From Elusimicrobiota bacterium (GTDB lineage Bacteria; Elusimicrobiota; Elusimicrobia; UBA1565; UBA9628), in NCBI GenBank assembly GCA_027451985.1, contig DAIDHS010000001.1:1-64000 (forward strand): a stretch of 64,000 bases of DNA, given 5' to 3'. The position numbers and the translations under genes were made by a program. Below are positions 9,382-16,860 of the stretch, one piece after another. The notes under the pieces were generated by a model. That model did no database searches, was not told the origin of the DNA, and worked only from the letters and a program-made list of their open reading frames with translations. Position 1 is the first letter of the stretch; each line of letters begins with the position of its first letter.

Positions 9382-10196
9382 TCTCGCAAAGCCATCGTCC
9401 GCTTTTTTCCGTCATCCTTACTAGCTACCAATCAGCCGCCTACATCGATACGGCGATTGCGGGCGTGTTGCGGCAAACCTTGCGCAACTACGAACTCATC
9501 ATGGTCGATGGCGGCTCCTCGGACAGCACCTTGGATCGATTGAAGCGAATGGAAACCGCCGGAGCAAAGGCTAAGGCATTGTTGGGGAACCCTGGCCCTG
9601 CCGTTCTTATGAACACGGGCTTAAATCAAGCCCGGGGGCGCTATGTCGCTTTCCTAGAGGCCGACGACTCCTGGCGCTCCGACTATCTGGCGAGAGCGGC
9701 CGCCGAATTAGCCCGGCCAGGCACTGCGGCCGCTCTCTTTGGCTGCGACATCGCGAATAAAGACGGCCGGATTGTCGGTAGAATTAGTGCGCGTGGGCGC
9801 GCTGCTCACGGCAGCGGCGGCTGGCGTATTTTCGCAAAAGATGCAATTTTAGCGCGGATTGCGGGTCGCCTGCGTCCGGTATGCCTGTCTGCTGTCACTT
9901 TTCGTCGTTCTGTGATTGAGCGATTGGGGGGATTCGATCCTTCTTTCCGCCGAATCTGCGCCGATACTGATTTAATGTACCGGCTAGCGTTAGCTTACGG
10001 ACGATGTTCCTTGCGCTACTACGGCGAGCGCCTAGTGCTCCAGCGCTCGCATCCCGGGCAGTTGACCCGACGCATCGCACTTCCACGCGCGAAAATAAAG
10101 CGTCAGATAAAAAGGCTGGACGCTGAACAACGGTTGGCGATTCTGGATCAGATTGCGTTCAACCTTAAACACGCCCAAATTACCGATCGCCTTTGA
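9378..10196 (+). CDS. Glycosyltransferase family 2
   Basis: A 272-residue GT2 enzyme (FSVILTSYQSAAYIDTAI, MVDGGSSDSTLD, acidic FLEADDSW). It is similar in layout to the inverted GT2 at 5702. It is translationally coupled to the preceding GT2 through the ATGA overlap and is the last gene of the 6884-10196 run. The gene at 10295 has its own 98-base upstream region. It is likely cytosolic or membrane-peripheral; acceptor unknown. Confidence 0.84.
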   Translation: MISQSHRPLFSVILTSYQSAAYIDTAIAGVLRQTLRNYELIMVDGGSSDSTLDRLKRMETAGAKAKALLGNPGPAVLMNTGLNQARGRYVAFLEADDSWRSDYLARAAAELARPGTAAALFGCDIANKDGRIVGRISARGRAAHGSGGWRIFAKDAILARIAGRLRPVCLSAVTFRRSVIERLGGFDPSFRRICADTDLMYRLALAYGRCSLRYYGERLVLQRSHPGQLTRRIALPRAKIKRQIKRLDAEQRLAILDQIAFNLKHAQITDRL

Positions 10197-10294
10197 TGCG
10201 GCGATTTTCTATTTTCACTGTTCCGGTCATGTTGCATAGGAAGGCTCATGGTTTTTCTATTGACTGAGATATTCTTCCGGGCTAAAGGTCCAGA

Positions 10295-11824
10295 ATGACG
10301 ATACAAGTCGTGTTGTTGAACATGTTTTATATTGACTATAAATTCCCATCTTTAGCCACAGGAGTGCTGCGATGCCATGCCCTGGGGGATCCAAGCGTGG
10401 CTGCCGCCGTCACCATTGATTATTGCGACGCTTTTATCGAGGAAGCGCCGGAAGATGTCGCGGCGCGTATCGCGACACGACATCCACGCTTGGTTGGTTT
10501 TAGTTGTTATGTCTGGAACATTAACGCGACGTTGGCCGTTGCGCGGGAGTTAAAACGCTTGTTGCCGGACGCGCGCGTACTTTTAGGCGGGCCCGAGGCG
10601 GGTGGACTGGCCCACCTTATTTTAGAATCCAACCCCACAGTCGATTTCGTGGCGACCGGAGAAGGGGAGGAAACATTCCGGTTGCTACTGCGGTCGCTGT
10701 TTCTCGCCGATGGAGAACTCAAAGCGGTTCCGGGCTTGGCATTCAGGGAGCATGGGCGCGTCGTAGCCCATCCAGAACCTTCTCTAATTGATTTGACATG
10801 CCTGCCTTCGCCATACCTTGGCCAACATGTTCCTATTCCGCACAATCCCGGCGCCATGCTAGTGGAAACTTCTCGGGGATGTCCTTTTGCATGTTCGTAT
10901 TGTCAGTGGGGGCTGCGCAAGATGCGGTATTTCGGCCTTAAGCGGATTGAAGACGATTTCAAGTTCGTTTTGAAGCATGCTTCTTACATAGTGCTTAATG
11001 ATGCGGACGTTCTGATGGAACGCAAGAGGGCTCTTGCCATTATGACGGCATTCCTAAATGCCGCGCGTGGCCGCTCTGCAATTCTCACCATAGAAACTAA
11101 CCCTATTCATTTGTGGCCGGAAATAGTGGATTTTGTCGCGCGATCGCCTGGTAATTTTTGCTTCGCTTTTGGGTTGCAGTCGATTTCGCCGCACGTCAAT
11201 AGGCTTATGAATCGGCCCTTCAATCTACAGGATATTGAAGCGCGGCTTTCATATTTTAAGGCACGTTGTCCAGATGTGAATATGCGTTTCTCATTGATCT
11301 ATTGCTTGCCTGGAGACAGTTTGCAAGGATACATGCGAACATTGGAATGGGCGCTGCGGTATAATCCGGAGCGATTATGTTTAAATCAATGTTTGGCCCT
11401 TCCGAGTTCGGAGTTGGCGCGGAAAAAGCGTGATTTCGGCTTGGAAATCGAGAATGATGCGCCGCACCGCGTGTTGTCAACGCCAAGCATGCCTGTCAGC
11501 GATGTTGAAAAAGCCCGCCGTATCTCGTCCCTCCTTCTGTTTTTATTTGCTTTCCAGCGGCCGTCTCTTAGTGCTCTGTTTTTAAACTGCAGTTCTTCAT
11601 GCCGGGATGAGCGGGTCCTGCCTTTGTTGGAGAAGTGGGAAGCATTTTTAATGGAGAATGGCGTCGATCTGGAGAAATACGGACGATTTGATCAAGTATT
11701 AAAGTTTCCACATGATCCAGGGGAGCATGGTGCGCAGGAATTCTTACGTAATCCCTTGGACTTGGCCGTTTTGATAAGGGCGACCGACATATTCCTTAAG
11801 AAATGGAGAAGACAGAAATTTTAG
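10295..11824 (+). CDS. B12-binding-type radical SAM protein, divergent island member
   Basis: A 509-residue protein with an N-terminal cobalamin-binding-like domain (LVGFSCYVWNINATLAVAR, VLLGGPEAGG, VATGEGEE) and a radical SAM motif CPFACSYC (C196, C200, C203). The C-terminus has no features I recognise and may be DUF4080-like. It is more distant from the 4275/6884 pair than they are from each other. Base composition is the lowest-GC of the island. A TTGACT-N17-TAAAGG element at 10260-10288 could be its promoter, although AAAGG could equally be its ribosome site. Confidence 0.8.
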   Translation: MTIQVVLLNMFYIDYKFPSLATGVLRCHALGDPSVAAAVTIDYCDAFIEEAPEDVAARIATRHPRLVGFSCYVWNINATLAVARELKRLLPDARVLLGGPEAGGLAHLILESNPTVDFVATGEGEETFRLLLRSLFLADGELKAVPGLAFREHGRVVAHPEPSLIDLTCLPSPYLGQHVPIPHNPGAMLVETSRGCPFACSYCQWGLRKMRYFGLKRIEDDFKFVLKHASYIVLNDADVLMERKRALAIMTAFLNAARGRSAILTIETNPIHLWPEIVDFVARSPGNFCFAFGLQSISPHVNRLMNRPFNLQDIEARLSYFKARCPDVNMRFSLIYCLPGDSLQGYMRTLEWALRYNPERLCLNQCLALPSSELARKKRDFGLEIENDAPHRVLSTPSMPVSDVEKARRISSLLLFLFAFQRPSLSALFLNCSSSCRDERVLPLLEKWEAFLMENGVDLEKYGRFDQVLKFPHDPGEHGAQEFLRNPLDLAVLIRATDIFLKKWRRQKF

Positions 11825-12007
11825 TAAGGGTATGTCAGTTGGCGGCCCCAAATTAGCCATAGACCGCTTGTGCTGGATAAGACGGACGTAGGACCGCGCC
11901 TTTCTTGCCGTATCGCTCTGGCGGGTCTTCCCAGGGAGCTCCGGCGCGAACGGGAAGTATGGCGCGGCCTTCTTATTTACTAGCATTGTTAAGGACGTTC
12001 CTTAATA
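11825..12007. promoter_or_regulatory. Intergenic region with a perfect inverted repeat (11989-12005)
   Basis: This 183-base gap ends with TTAAGGA-CGT-TCCTTAA, a perfect 7-base inverted repeat with a 3-base centre, at 11989-12005. It finishes two bases before the start codon of the ferric-reductase-like gene, where a bound regulator would block initiation. No other gene or RNA is apparent in the gap. The operator role is inferred from symmetry and position only. Confidence 0.4.
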
Positions 12008-13300
12008 ATGCCTACTCACCCTAACCCCTGGCTCCCGGTTCTGCGCTTGGCCGGACCCGCGGGCGACGCCCTGGCGGTCGCGGGGCTCTTCGGATTGGTC
12101 GCGATGGTGGCGCTGGGCACGCGCCTGCCCTGGGTCGAGCGCCGGATGGGCCTGGACCGCGTCTACCGCGTCCACAAACTGCTGGGCATGGCGATTCCGC
12201 CGGCCTTGATTTTGCACGCGCTCTTGCGCACCGTGGCCTTTTCCTTGAAGCACGCGGGCAAGTCGCCGTGGTCCTTCCTGTTTTATTTCGGCACGGGCAA
12301 CCCGGCCCTGCTCCTGGGCCACGTCGCGCTCTATCTGCTCATCCTGCTCGTCCCCATCGCCATCTGGGGACGCCACCGCCTGTCCTTCTGGCTTTGGAAG
12401 AACACGCACTTGGTGCTCTACGCCGCGGTCGCCGTCGCCTTCTCCCACGCCTGGCTCGAGGGGACCAAGGGCCCGCCGGACGTTTGGAGCATGCTCTTCT
12501 ACGGCGCCATCGGCGCCATCTTGCTGTTCCTGTTCGTTTACCGCCTCGCCACCCGGATGAGCCTGCGCGGCCGCGGCGTCTGGCGCGTGGACCGGGTCGC
12601 CAGGGAAACCGCCGACACCACGACGCTCGTCTTGGAGCGCCCAGAGGGGCAGGGCCCGTTCTCGTCGCGCCGCGCCGGGCAGTTCGCCATCATCCGCGTG
12701 ATGGGCGAGCGGGGCTGGAGCGAGCCGCACCCCTTCACCATCTCCGCGCCGCCGCATTCGGACAAGCTCCATTTCACCATCAAGGCCGCGGGGCGCTTCA
12801 CCTCGGCCGTGCCGGGCTTAAAGCGCGGCACGCCGGTTCTCTGCGAGGGCCCCTACGGAATTTTCAGCCCGGACTTCGAAAAAGAGCGCGACTTGGTGTT
12901 CATCAGCGGCGGCGTCGGCATCACGCCGTTTTTAAGCATCCTGCGGCACGCGGCGCACAAGCGCGCGCAAAGCCGCATCGTCTTGTTCTCCTGCAACCGG
13001 ACCTTCGCTGACGTCATCGCGCACGAGGAGCTGGGCGCGGCGGCCAGGGATTTGTCCCTGCGCGTGGTGCACGTCCTGGGCAAGATGCCGGATGAAGGCG
13101 CGCCGGAGGGCGGCGGCCGCGTGTTCTACGAGAGCGGGCGCTTGAGCGCCGAGATTTTATCCAAGCACTGCGAAGCCAAAGGCGGCGCGTCGTTCTACCT
13201 GTGCGGTCCGCCGCCGATGCAGACCGCGGTCCTGCGCCTCTTAAAGGACGCCTTCGGCGTGCCGCCCGCGAAAGTCAGGCGCGAACTGTTCTTTTTCTGA
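12008..13300 (+). CDS. Ferric-reductase-like transmembrane flavoprotein oxidoreductase
   Basis: A 430-residue protein. Residues about 1-175 carry roughly six membrane helices with several His residues suited to haem (VHKLLGM, LILHALL, LLGHVALYLL, KNTHLVLY, AFSHAW). Then comes an FAD-binding domain (HPFTISAPP, GPYGIF). The NAD(P)-binding domain has ISGGVGITPFLSIL, and the end has YLCGPPPMQ. This is the ferric reductase/NADPH-oxidase-like superfamily, moving electrons from cytosolic NAD(P)H across the membrane. The acceptor (ferric iron, quinone or other) is not visible. The DsbA-like lipoprotein gene follows 40 bases later. Confidence 0.85.
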   Translation: MPTHPNPWLPVLRLAGPAGDALAVAGLFGLVAMVALGTRLPWVERRMGLDRVYRVHKLLGMAIPPALILHALLRTVAFSLKHAGKSPWSFLFYFGTGNPALLLGHVALYLLILLVPIAIWGRHRLSFWLWKNTHLVLYAAVAVAFSHAWLEGTKGPPDVWSMLFYGAIGAILLFLFVYRLATRMSLRGRGVWRVDRVARETADTTTLVLERPEGQGPFSSRRAGQFAIIRVMGERGWSEPHPFTISAPPHSDKLHFTIKAAGRFTSAVPGLKRGTPVLCEGPYGIFSPDFEKERDLVFISGGVGITPFLSILRHAAHKRAQSRIVLFSCNRTFADVIAHEELGAAARDLSLRVVHVLGKMPDEGAPEGGGRVFYESGRLSAEILSKHCEAKGGASFYLCGPPPMQTAVLRLLKDAFGVPPAKVRRELFFF

Positions 13301-13303
13301 TTC

Positions 13304-13333
13304 TTGTAAGACCCTCCGGGCCTCTGCTACACT
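13304..13333 (+). promoter_or_regulatory. Promoter for the DsbA-like gene, probably leaderless
   Basis: TTGTAA at 13304-13309, an 18-base spacer, and TACACT at 13328-13333. The predicted start site, about seven bases on, falls at the GTG start codon 13341, so the mRNA would have almost no leader and no ribosome site. Confidence 0.5.
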
Positions 13334-13340
13334 TCAGGGC

Positions 13341-14102
13341 GTGAAGAAGACGCTCGCCGCCGCTCTTTCGGCCGCCTTGGGCGCGGCGCTTTTTCTTTCC
13401 GCCTGCGGGCCTGGAATGATGCAGGCCGCGGCGCCCAAGCCCATGGCCGAGCCGTCCTCGCCGCTCGGGGGATTTCGCGAGGCGCTCGCGCATCCGCTGA
13501 GCCCCTCAATCGACGACTCGTCCCACGTCCTGGGCAGCCCCAGCGCGTCCTTGACCTTGGTCGAGTACTCTGATTTCCAGTGCCCCTACTGCGCCAAGGC
13601 CGCCGATACGGTCGCGGCCCTGCGCGCGCAATACGGCAACCGCCTGCGCTTTGTGTTCAAGCCCGTGGCCCTGACCAACATCCATCCGCAGGCGCTCTTG
13701 GCCGCGCAGTACTTCGAGGCCGCCTCGCTGCAGTCGCCGGCGAAAGCCTGGCAATTCTACGACGCCTTGTTCGCCAATCAGGACAAGTTCGGCGGGGATT
13801 TCTTCGAGGCCGAGGCGCGCGGCCTGGGCCTGGACATGGCGCGGCTCGACCAAGACGTGCAGGGCCCGGTGGTTGAGGCGCGCTTGGCGGCCGACGAGCG
13901 GGAGTTCCACGGCTTCGGCTTTACCGGCACGCCCAGCTTTCTCTTAAACGGCGCGCCCATCGTGGGCGCCTGGCCGCTCTCCTATTTCGAGAAGATGTTC
14001 GCCATCGCGTCCGCGAACCCGCCGCCCGTCGCCGTTCCTCCCTCGCCGCCCGCCTCCGCCGCGGCCCCGCGCCCGGCCAAGCCTTGGTGGCAGCAACCCT
14101 AA
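13341..14102 (+). CDS. DsbA-like thiol oxidoreductase lipoprotein
   Basis: A 253-residue protein. The signal peptide ends in lipobox LSAC (C22), so it should be lipid-anchored on the periplasmic side. The mature part has a thioredoxin/DsbA fold with SDFQCPYC (C81, C84) and the cis-Pro loop FTGTPSFLLNG. A Pro/Ala-rich tail follows. It probably makes or rearranges disulfides in exported proteins. The GTG start is chosen because it gives a complete signal peptide and follows a good promoter at the right distance. Confidence 0.83.
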   Translation: MKKTLAAALSAALGAALFLSACGPGMMQAAAPKPMAEPSSPLGGFREALAHPLSPSIDDSSHVLGSPSASLTLVEYSDFQCPYCAKAADTVAALRAQYGNRLRFVFKPVALTNIHPQALLAAQYFEAASLQSPAKAWQFYDALFANQDKFGGDFFEAEARGLGLDMARLDQDVQGPVVEARLAADEREFHGFGFTGTPSFLLNGAPIVGAWPLSYFEKMFAIASANPPPVAVPPSPPASAAAPRPAKPWWQQP

Positions 14103-14124
14103 GCGCGGCTGGGCGCAGAAAGGG

Positions 14125-14179
14125 TATAATCGTCTCCGTCGGTCAATATCTCGCACTAGGTGCAGGAGGACGTAAAATC
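14125..14179 (+). promoter_or_regulatory. -10 box and leader of the small exported protein
   Basis: TATAAT at 14125-14130 is followed by a leader of about 45 bases with a strong ribosome site, AGGAGGA, ending nine bases before the ATG at 14180. This gene thus uses a conventional leader, unlike several others here. No good -35 hexamer is visible. Confidence 0.5.
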
Positions 14180-14617
14180 ATGAAGAAAACGATGACGATG
14201 GCGGCGGGCCTGCTTTGCGCTTTTGCTTTGTCGGCGGCGGCGATTCCAGCCAAACCGGCGGCTCACAAGGCGATGAAGGCGAAGTCCGCGGCCATGAAGA
14301 CGCATAAGGCGATGGGCGCCATGATCTGGGGCCACGTGCAAAGCGTGGACGCGAAGACCAACGCCTTGACCCTCAAGGAGCACGGCGGCAAGACCGTGAC
14401 CGTGACGCTCTCCGCGACGACCAAGTACACCCGCGGCGGCAACAACGCGGCGGTGGCGATGTCGGCTCTCAAGGCCGGCGAGCGCGTGCGCGTCGCCTCC
14501 GAGCAGGGCGCGGCCAAGAACGTCCACATCTTCGTCACGTGGGTGGCGAGCAAGCCCGCCATGCACAAGAAGATGAAGGCCGCTTCCGCTCCGGCGACCC
14601 CGGCGAAGAAGTCCTAA
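14180..14617 (+). CDS. Small exported Lys/Ala-rich protein (DUF5666-like)
   Basis: A 145-residue protein with an N-terminal signal peptide (MKKTMTMAAGLLCAFALSAAA). The mature part has basic Met/Lys/Ala repeats at both ends around a small beta-rich core (IWGHVQSVDAKTNALTLKEH, KAGERVRVASE) that resembles the DUF5666 OB-like fold. ATG 14180 is selected over an upstream in-frame start because of the ribosome site and signal peptide. It is a single gene closed by a strong terminator. It may be periplasmic; the function is unknown. Confidence 0.65.
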   Translation: MKKTMTMAAGLLCAFALSAAAIPAKPAAHKAMKAKSAAMKTHKAMGAMIWGHVQSVDAKTNALTLKEHGGKTVTVTLSATTKYTRGGNNAAVAMSALKAGERVRVASEQGAAKNVHIFVTWVASKPAMHKKMKAASAPATPAKKS

Positions 14618-14640
14618 GCTCTTCCGACTAGAGCCTTAAA

Positions 14641-14677
14641 AACGGCGCTCTCCCGAAAGGGGGAGCGCTCGTTTTTT
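14641..14677 (+). terminator. Rho-independent terminator
   Basis: A 10-base-pair stem (one G-T pair) around a GAAA loop at 14645-14668, extended by AACG/CGTT pairing and followed by seven T. It ends the small exported-protein gene. Confidence 0.85.
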
Positions 14678-14685
14678 TGCCCGGG

Positions 14686-15192
14686 CTATGCCGCGCCGTG
14701 CCGGCCTAAACGGTTGCGCTCCCAGACCAGCAGCGCCACGATGACGGCGTCGACCAGGAATATCGCGCCCAGGGCCGGCGAATGACGGTAGACCGCGCGG
14801 TAGCCCGTGTAGCCCGTGCTCGCGGCAAAGACAAGGATGGCCCAGAGATAAGCCTCCTGCAGCTCCAACAGCACGCAGGCGGCCAGGGCCGCGTCGACCA
14901 CGCCGTGGATGATGAGGGACGCGCCCAAAAACTGCCGGAAATTGAGCGAGAGGTGCGCGGCCCAGCGGCGCAGATGGGTGGCGACAAAATCCGTGGGGTC
15001 TTCGCTCAGCTCCCCGGCGGTCAGGGCGCGCACCCAGTGGTCGATGCCGGCGCGGTTCAGGGCCAAAAACAGCGTGCCCAAGACCGCTTCGAAAGCGCCG
15101 TCAATCGCTTTGACCACGATTCCGGCCTTGAAGGCGAGGTCGGCAAGCCTGTCCCAGCGGCCGTCTGCGGGGCGGGCGGATGTGGATCCCAC
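14686..15192 (-). CDS. DUF2127 family membrane protein
   Basis: A 168-residue protein with about four membrane helices. Typical DUF2127 features are FKAGIVVKAIDGAFEAVLG near the start, the middle segment NFRQFLGASLIIHGVVDAAL, and the C-terminal VDAVIVALLVWER. The function is unknown. It converges on the terminator of the preceding gene. Its upstream side is 54 bases from the end of the broken ORF6N gene on the same strand. Confidence 0.8.
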   Translation of the reverse strand: MGSTSARPADGRWDRLADLAFKAGIVVKAIDGAFEAVLGTLFLALNRAGIDHWVRALTAGELSEDPTDFVATHLRRWAAHLSLNFRQFLGASLIIHGVVDAALAACVLLELQEAYLWAILVFAASTGYTGYRAVYRHSPALGAIFLVDAVIVALLVWERNRLGRHGAA

Positions 15193-15246
15193 GCTCTGAT
15201 GGTATCAAAAGCGCGAACGGGCGGGGGGAATTTGAGCGCGGGCGGC

Positions 15247-15769
15247 TTACGGTCTGAATCCGATGACGGGCTTGGATTTTTCCGGCGGCGGATCCATGAG
15301 CCGCCGGATGGCTTCGAACACGATCTCAAATTGTTGGTCATGCCCCGCGACTTTGCGCGCCAAATCCTCGAGCGCGCGGCTTAATTCCTTGTGAGCGAGC
15401 GCCACCCGACGCAGGCGGTTGAAGGCGCGCACGATTTCAATGCTGGCCGCGACGGCCGCGTCGCTGTTGAGCACGGCGGCCAACATCACTGCGCCATGCT
15501 CGGTGAATGCATAGGGAGTTATTCTAAGTCCCATTTTGGCTTGGGAATTGGGTATCGCAAAAATGCGATACCCAATTTTTCATTTCCTGTTTGCTGAGGC
15601 GGAACATGAAGTCTGCCGGAAATCGGCGGCGGTTTCGCTTGACCTGTTCGTTGAGGCGGCCGGTTGAAACGCCGTATATTTTCGCTAAATCGCGATCCAG
15701 CATGACGCGCCGCCCGCGCAAAAGGTAAATGCGCCGCTCGATGGGCAGGCCCAGGGCGAGTTTTTTCAT
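15247..15769 (-). pseudogene. ORF6N-domain protein split by a +1 frameshift
   Basis: The first part (15524-15769) reads MKKLALGLPIERRIYLLRGR and contains the ORF6N DNA-binding-type motif VMLDRDLAKIYGV and RRRFPADFMFRLSKQE. It stops shortly after NWVSHFCDTQF. The second part (15247-15534) continues the family in another frame with ITPYAFTEHGAVMLAAVLNS and a coiled-coil-like end. Removing one G from the GGG near 15530 joins them as NGLRITPYAF, the expected sequence. It may be a true frameshift mutation, a sequencing error in a G-run, or programmed. ORF6N proteins are common in phages and mobile DNA. Its promoter is the GGGAACTTT type found before the tRNA-like genes. Confidence 0.75.
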
Positions 15770-15781
15770 GGCCGCTCGCTT

Positions 15782-15812
15782 AGTCTACGAACGGAGCGGC
15801 CGGAAAGTTCCC
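15782..15812 (-). promoter_or_regulatory. GGGAACTTT-N16-TAGACT promoter of the ORF6N gene
   Basis: GGGAACTTT at 15812-15804, a 16-base spacer and TAGACT at 15787-15782. The ATG is at 15769, only 12 bases on, so the leader would be about six bases. The -35 sequence and the spacing are identical to the promoters of the three tRNA-like genes at 16390, 21449 and 23604. Confidence 0.6.
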
Positions 15813-15828
15813 GGGGCTGGGGGGTCTC

Positions 15829-16105
15829 CCAGACGTCTGGCTAGGGTCTAGCCCAGGTCTGGGGACTAGGTGACTAGACTAGTTTTGACTATAGTCGAAA
15901 CCTAGTCAAAAGCTAGTCAAACTAGTCGAATTCCTAGTCAAACCTAGTCTAGTCCCTAGTCGACTATAGTCAAAGCCAGGCCTAGACATGGTGTCTAGGG
16001 TGGTATACGGGGGGTGTCTAGGGCCGGCCCGGCCGGCCCCCGGCCATGGCCAGATAAGGCCAGATTTGGCCAGGTTGGCCGGCCAAAGAGGCCAACTTGG
16101 CCCAT
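15829..16105. repeat. Dense array of CTAG and GGCC palindromes
   Basis: Between 15841 and 16021 there are 15 CTAG tetramers, many as CTAGTC, and two copies of the 10-base palindrome GACTATAGTC (15887, 15962). From 16022 to 16102 there are 12 GGCC tetramers, several as TGGCCA. The flank has CCAGACGTCTGG (15829). No ORF spans the array and no regular repeat unit or spacer pattern is present. It lies between the antisense RNA at 16166 and the ORF6N promoter. Confidence 0.8.
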
Positions 16106-16165
16106 ATATAAGGAAAGCGGCTGGGGCGTTTAAAACGTTTTTCCGTTCCGTGAGTTGCCGCGCCT

Positions 16166-16219
16166 AAAAACGAAAAGCCCCGGTTTCCCGGGGCTTGGGT
16201 AGCTTAATACCCGCCTGTC
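16166..16219 (-). ncRNA. Small RNA antisense to the adjacent tRNA-like gene (unit 1)
   Basis: Predicted RNA of about 54 nt. Its 5' end, complementary to plus-strand 16197-16220, pairs with two 12-base blocks of the tRNA-like RNA at 16309: tRNA positions 26-37, including the anticodon, and 5-16. It skips the 8-base GGTAAAGC of the D-loop. A 9-base-pair GC stem AAGCCCCGG with a GAAA loop (16175-16196) and a T-rich tail follow, a typical terminator. It is driven by the promoter at 16226-16254. Inferred from sequence; expression not shown. Confidence 0.6.
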
Positions 16220-16225
16220 ATATTC

Positions 16226-16254
16226 AGTGTATCAGGGAACCATATTTTTGTCAA
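16226..16254 (-). promoter_or_regulatory. Sigma70 promoter of antisense RNA unit 1
   Basis: TTGACA at 16254-16249, a 17-base spacer and TACACT at 16231-16226 on the minus strand. The predicted start is at about 16219, exactly where complementarity to the tRNA begins. Confidence 0.75.
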
Positions 16255-16308
16255 TTGGGCGGAGGCCTAATCCCCGCCTGAGGGGAGCTGATTGGGCCTC
16301 CTTGCGGG

Positions 16309-16380
16309 CTGCCGGGGTGGGACTTGAACCCACATCGCCCCGTTTGACAGGCGGGTGCTTTACCATTAAGCTACCCGGCA
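16309..16380 (-). tRNA. tRNA-like gene, apparent tRNA-Asp(GTC), unit 1
   Basis: A 72-base RNA that folds as a tRNA. The acceptor is TGCCGGG/CCCGGCA with G73, the D-arm is GCTT...AAGC with GG, and the T-arm is GTGGG-TTCAAGT-CCCAC. The anticodon loop is CTGTCAA, giving GTC. Oddities are a T1-A72 pair, unlike bacterial tRNA-Asp; a C31-A39 mismatch next to the loop; and no encoded CCA, whereas the tRNA-Arg in this window has one. A strong imperfect hairpin (GGAGGCC...GGCCTCC) begins about eight bases after its 3' end. It may be a working tRNA-Asp or a tRNA mimic. Confidence 0.7.
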
Positions 16381-16389
16381 GTCGCATCC

Positions 16390-16420
16390 CTTATACGAGC
16401 GATGCCGGGCAAAAGTTCCC
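16390..16420 (-). promoter_or_regulatory. GGGAACTTT-N16-TATAAG promoter of tRNA-like unit 1
   Basis: GGGAACTTT at 16420-16412, a 16-base spacer and TATAAG at 16395-16390. The gap from the -10 box to the mature tRNA 5' end is the same in all three units: 10 positions. Confidence 0.7.
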
Positions 16421-16440
16421 GCCGCCGCGTTTATTGTAGG

Positions 16441-16812
16441 ATGAGCGTCCCCATGGGCAAGCTCACCTTCGCCATCAACGTCACGCTGGACGGCTGCTGC
16501 GACCACCGCGCGTTCGCCCCCGACGCCGAGCTCATGCGCTACTACACGCGCCGCCTGGCCGGCGGCCTGGCCGGGGCCGTCAAGGCGCTCAAGCGGCGCA
16601 CGCCGCGCGGGCTCTTGGTCGGCAGCCCGTCCTTGGCGGCGCAGCTCCAGAGGCTGGGCCTCCTAGACGAGTACCGCTTCGCCGTCCATCCGGTCCTCGC
16701 CGGCCGCGGGCCGTTTTTGTTCCAGGGCCTCTTGCGGCCCGAGCGCCTGAAGTTCGTGGACGCCGCGCGCTTTAAGTCCGGCGTGACGGTGCTGCGCTAC
16801 AGAAGGAAGTAG
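16441..16812 (+). pseudogene. RibD/DHFR-like reductase with a large internal deletion
   Basis: The N-terminus LTFAINVTLDGCCDHRAFAPD matches the RibD C-terminal-domain (dihydrofolate-reductase-like) family, and the C-terminal half (GLLVGSPSLAAQLQRLGLLDEY, VHPVLAGRGPFLF) is also clear. The central part, which holds most of the NADPH-binding core, is missing, and the halves are joined by an Ala/Gly-rich stretch. The product is about 123 residues against roughly 180 in relatives. The frame is open, but the protein is probably inactive. Start candidates are ATG 16441 and 16453. The tRNA-like unit 1 promoter lies just upstream on the other strand. Confidence 0.7.
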
Positions 16813-16860
16813 GGGCCGATTTCGGGAAGAATTTCTGACCCTCTGTGGGCGGTCAATGGG

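Noticed and set aside
15829..16105. CRISPR array
   Set aside because: There is no repeat unit of 20-40 bases, no regular spacers and no cas gene; the repeats are four to ten bases and irregularly spaced.
16166..16420. Attachment-site explanation for the partial tRNA copy
   Set aside because: Integration duplicates the 3' part of a tRNA as a direct repeat. Here the copy is of the 5' half, is inverted, lacks the D-loop, and recurs three times with its own promoter and terminator; no integrase is present.
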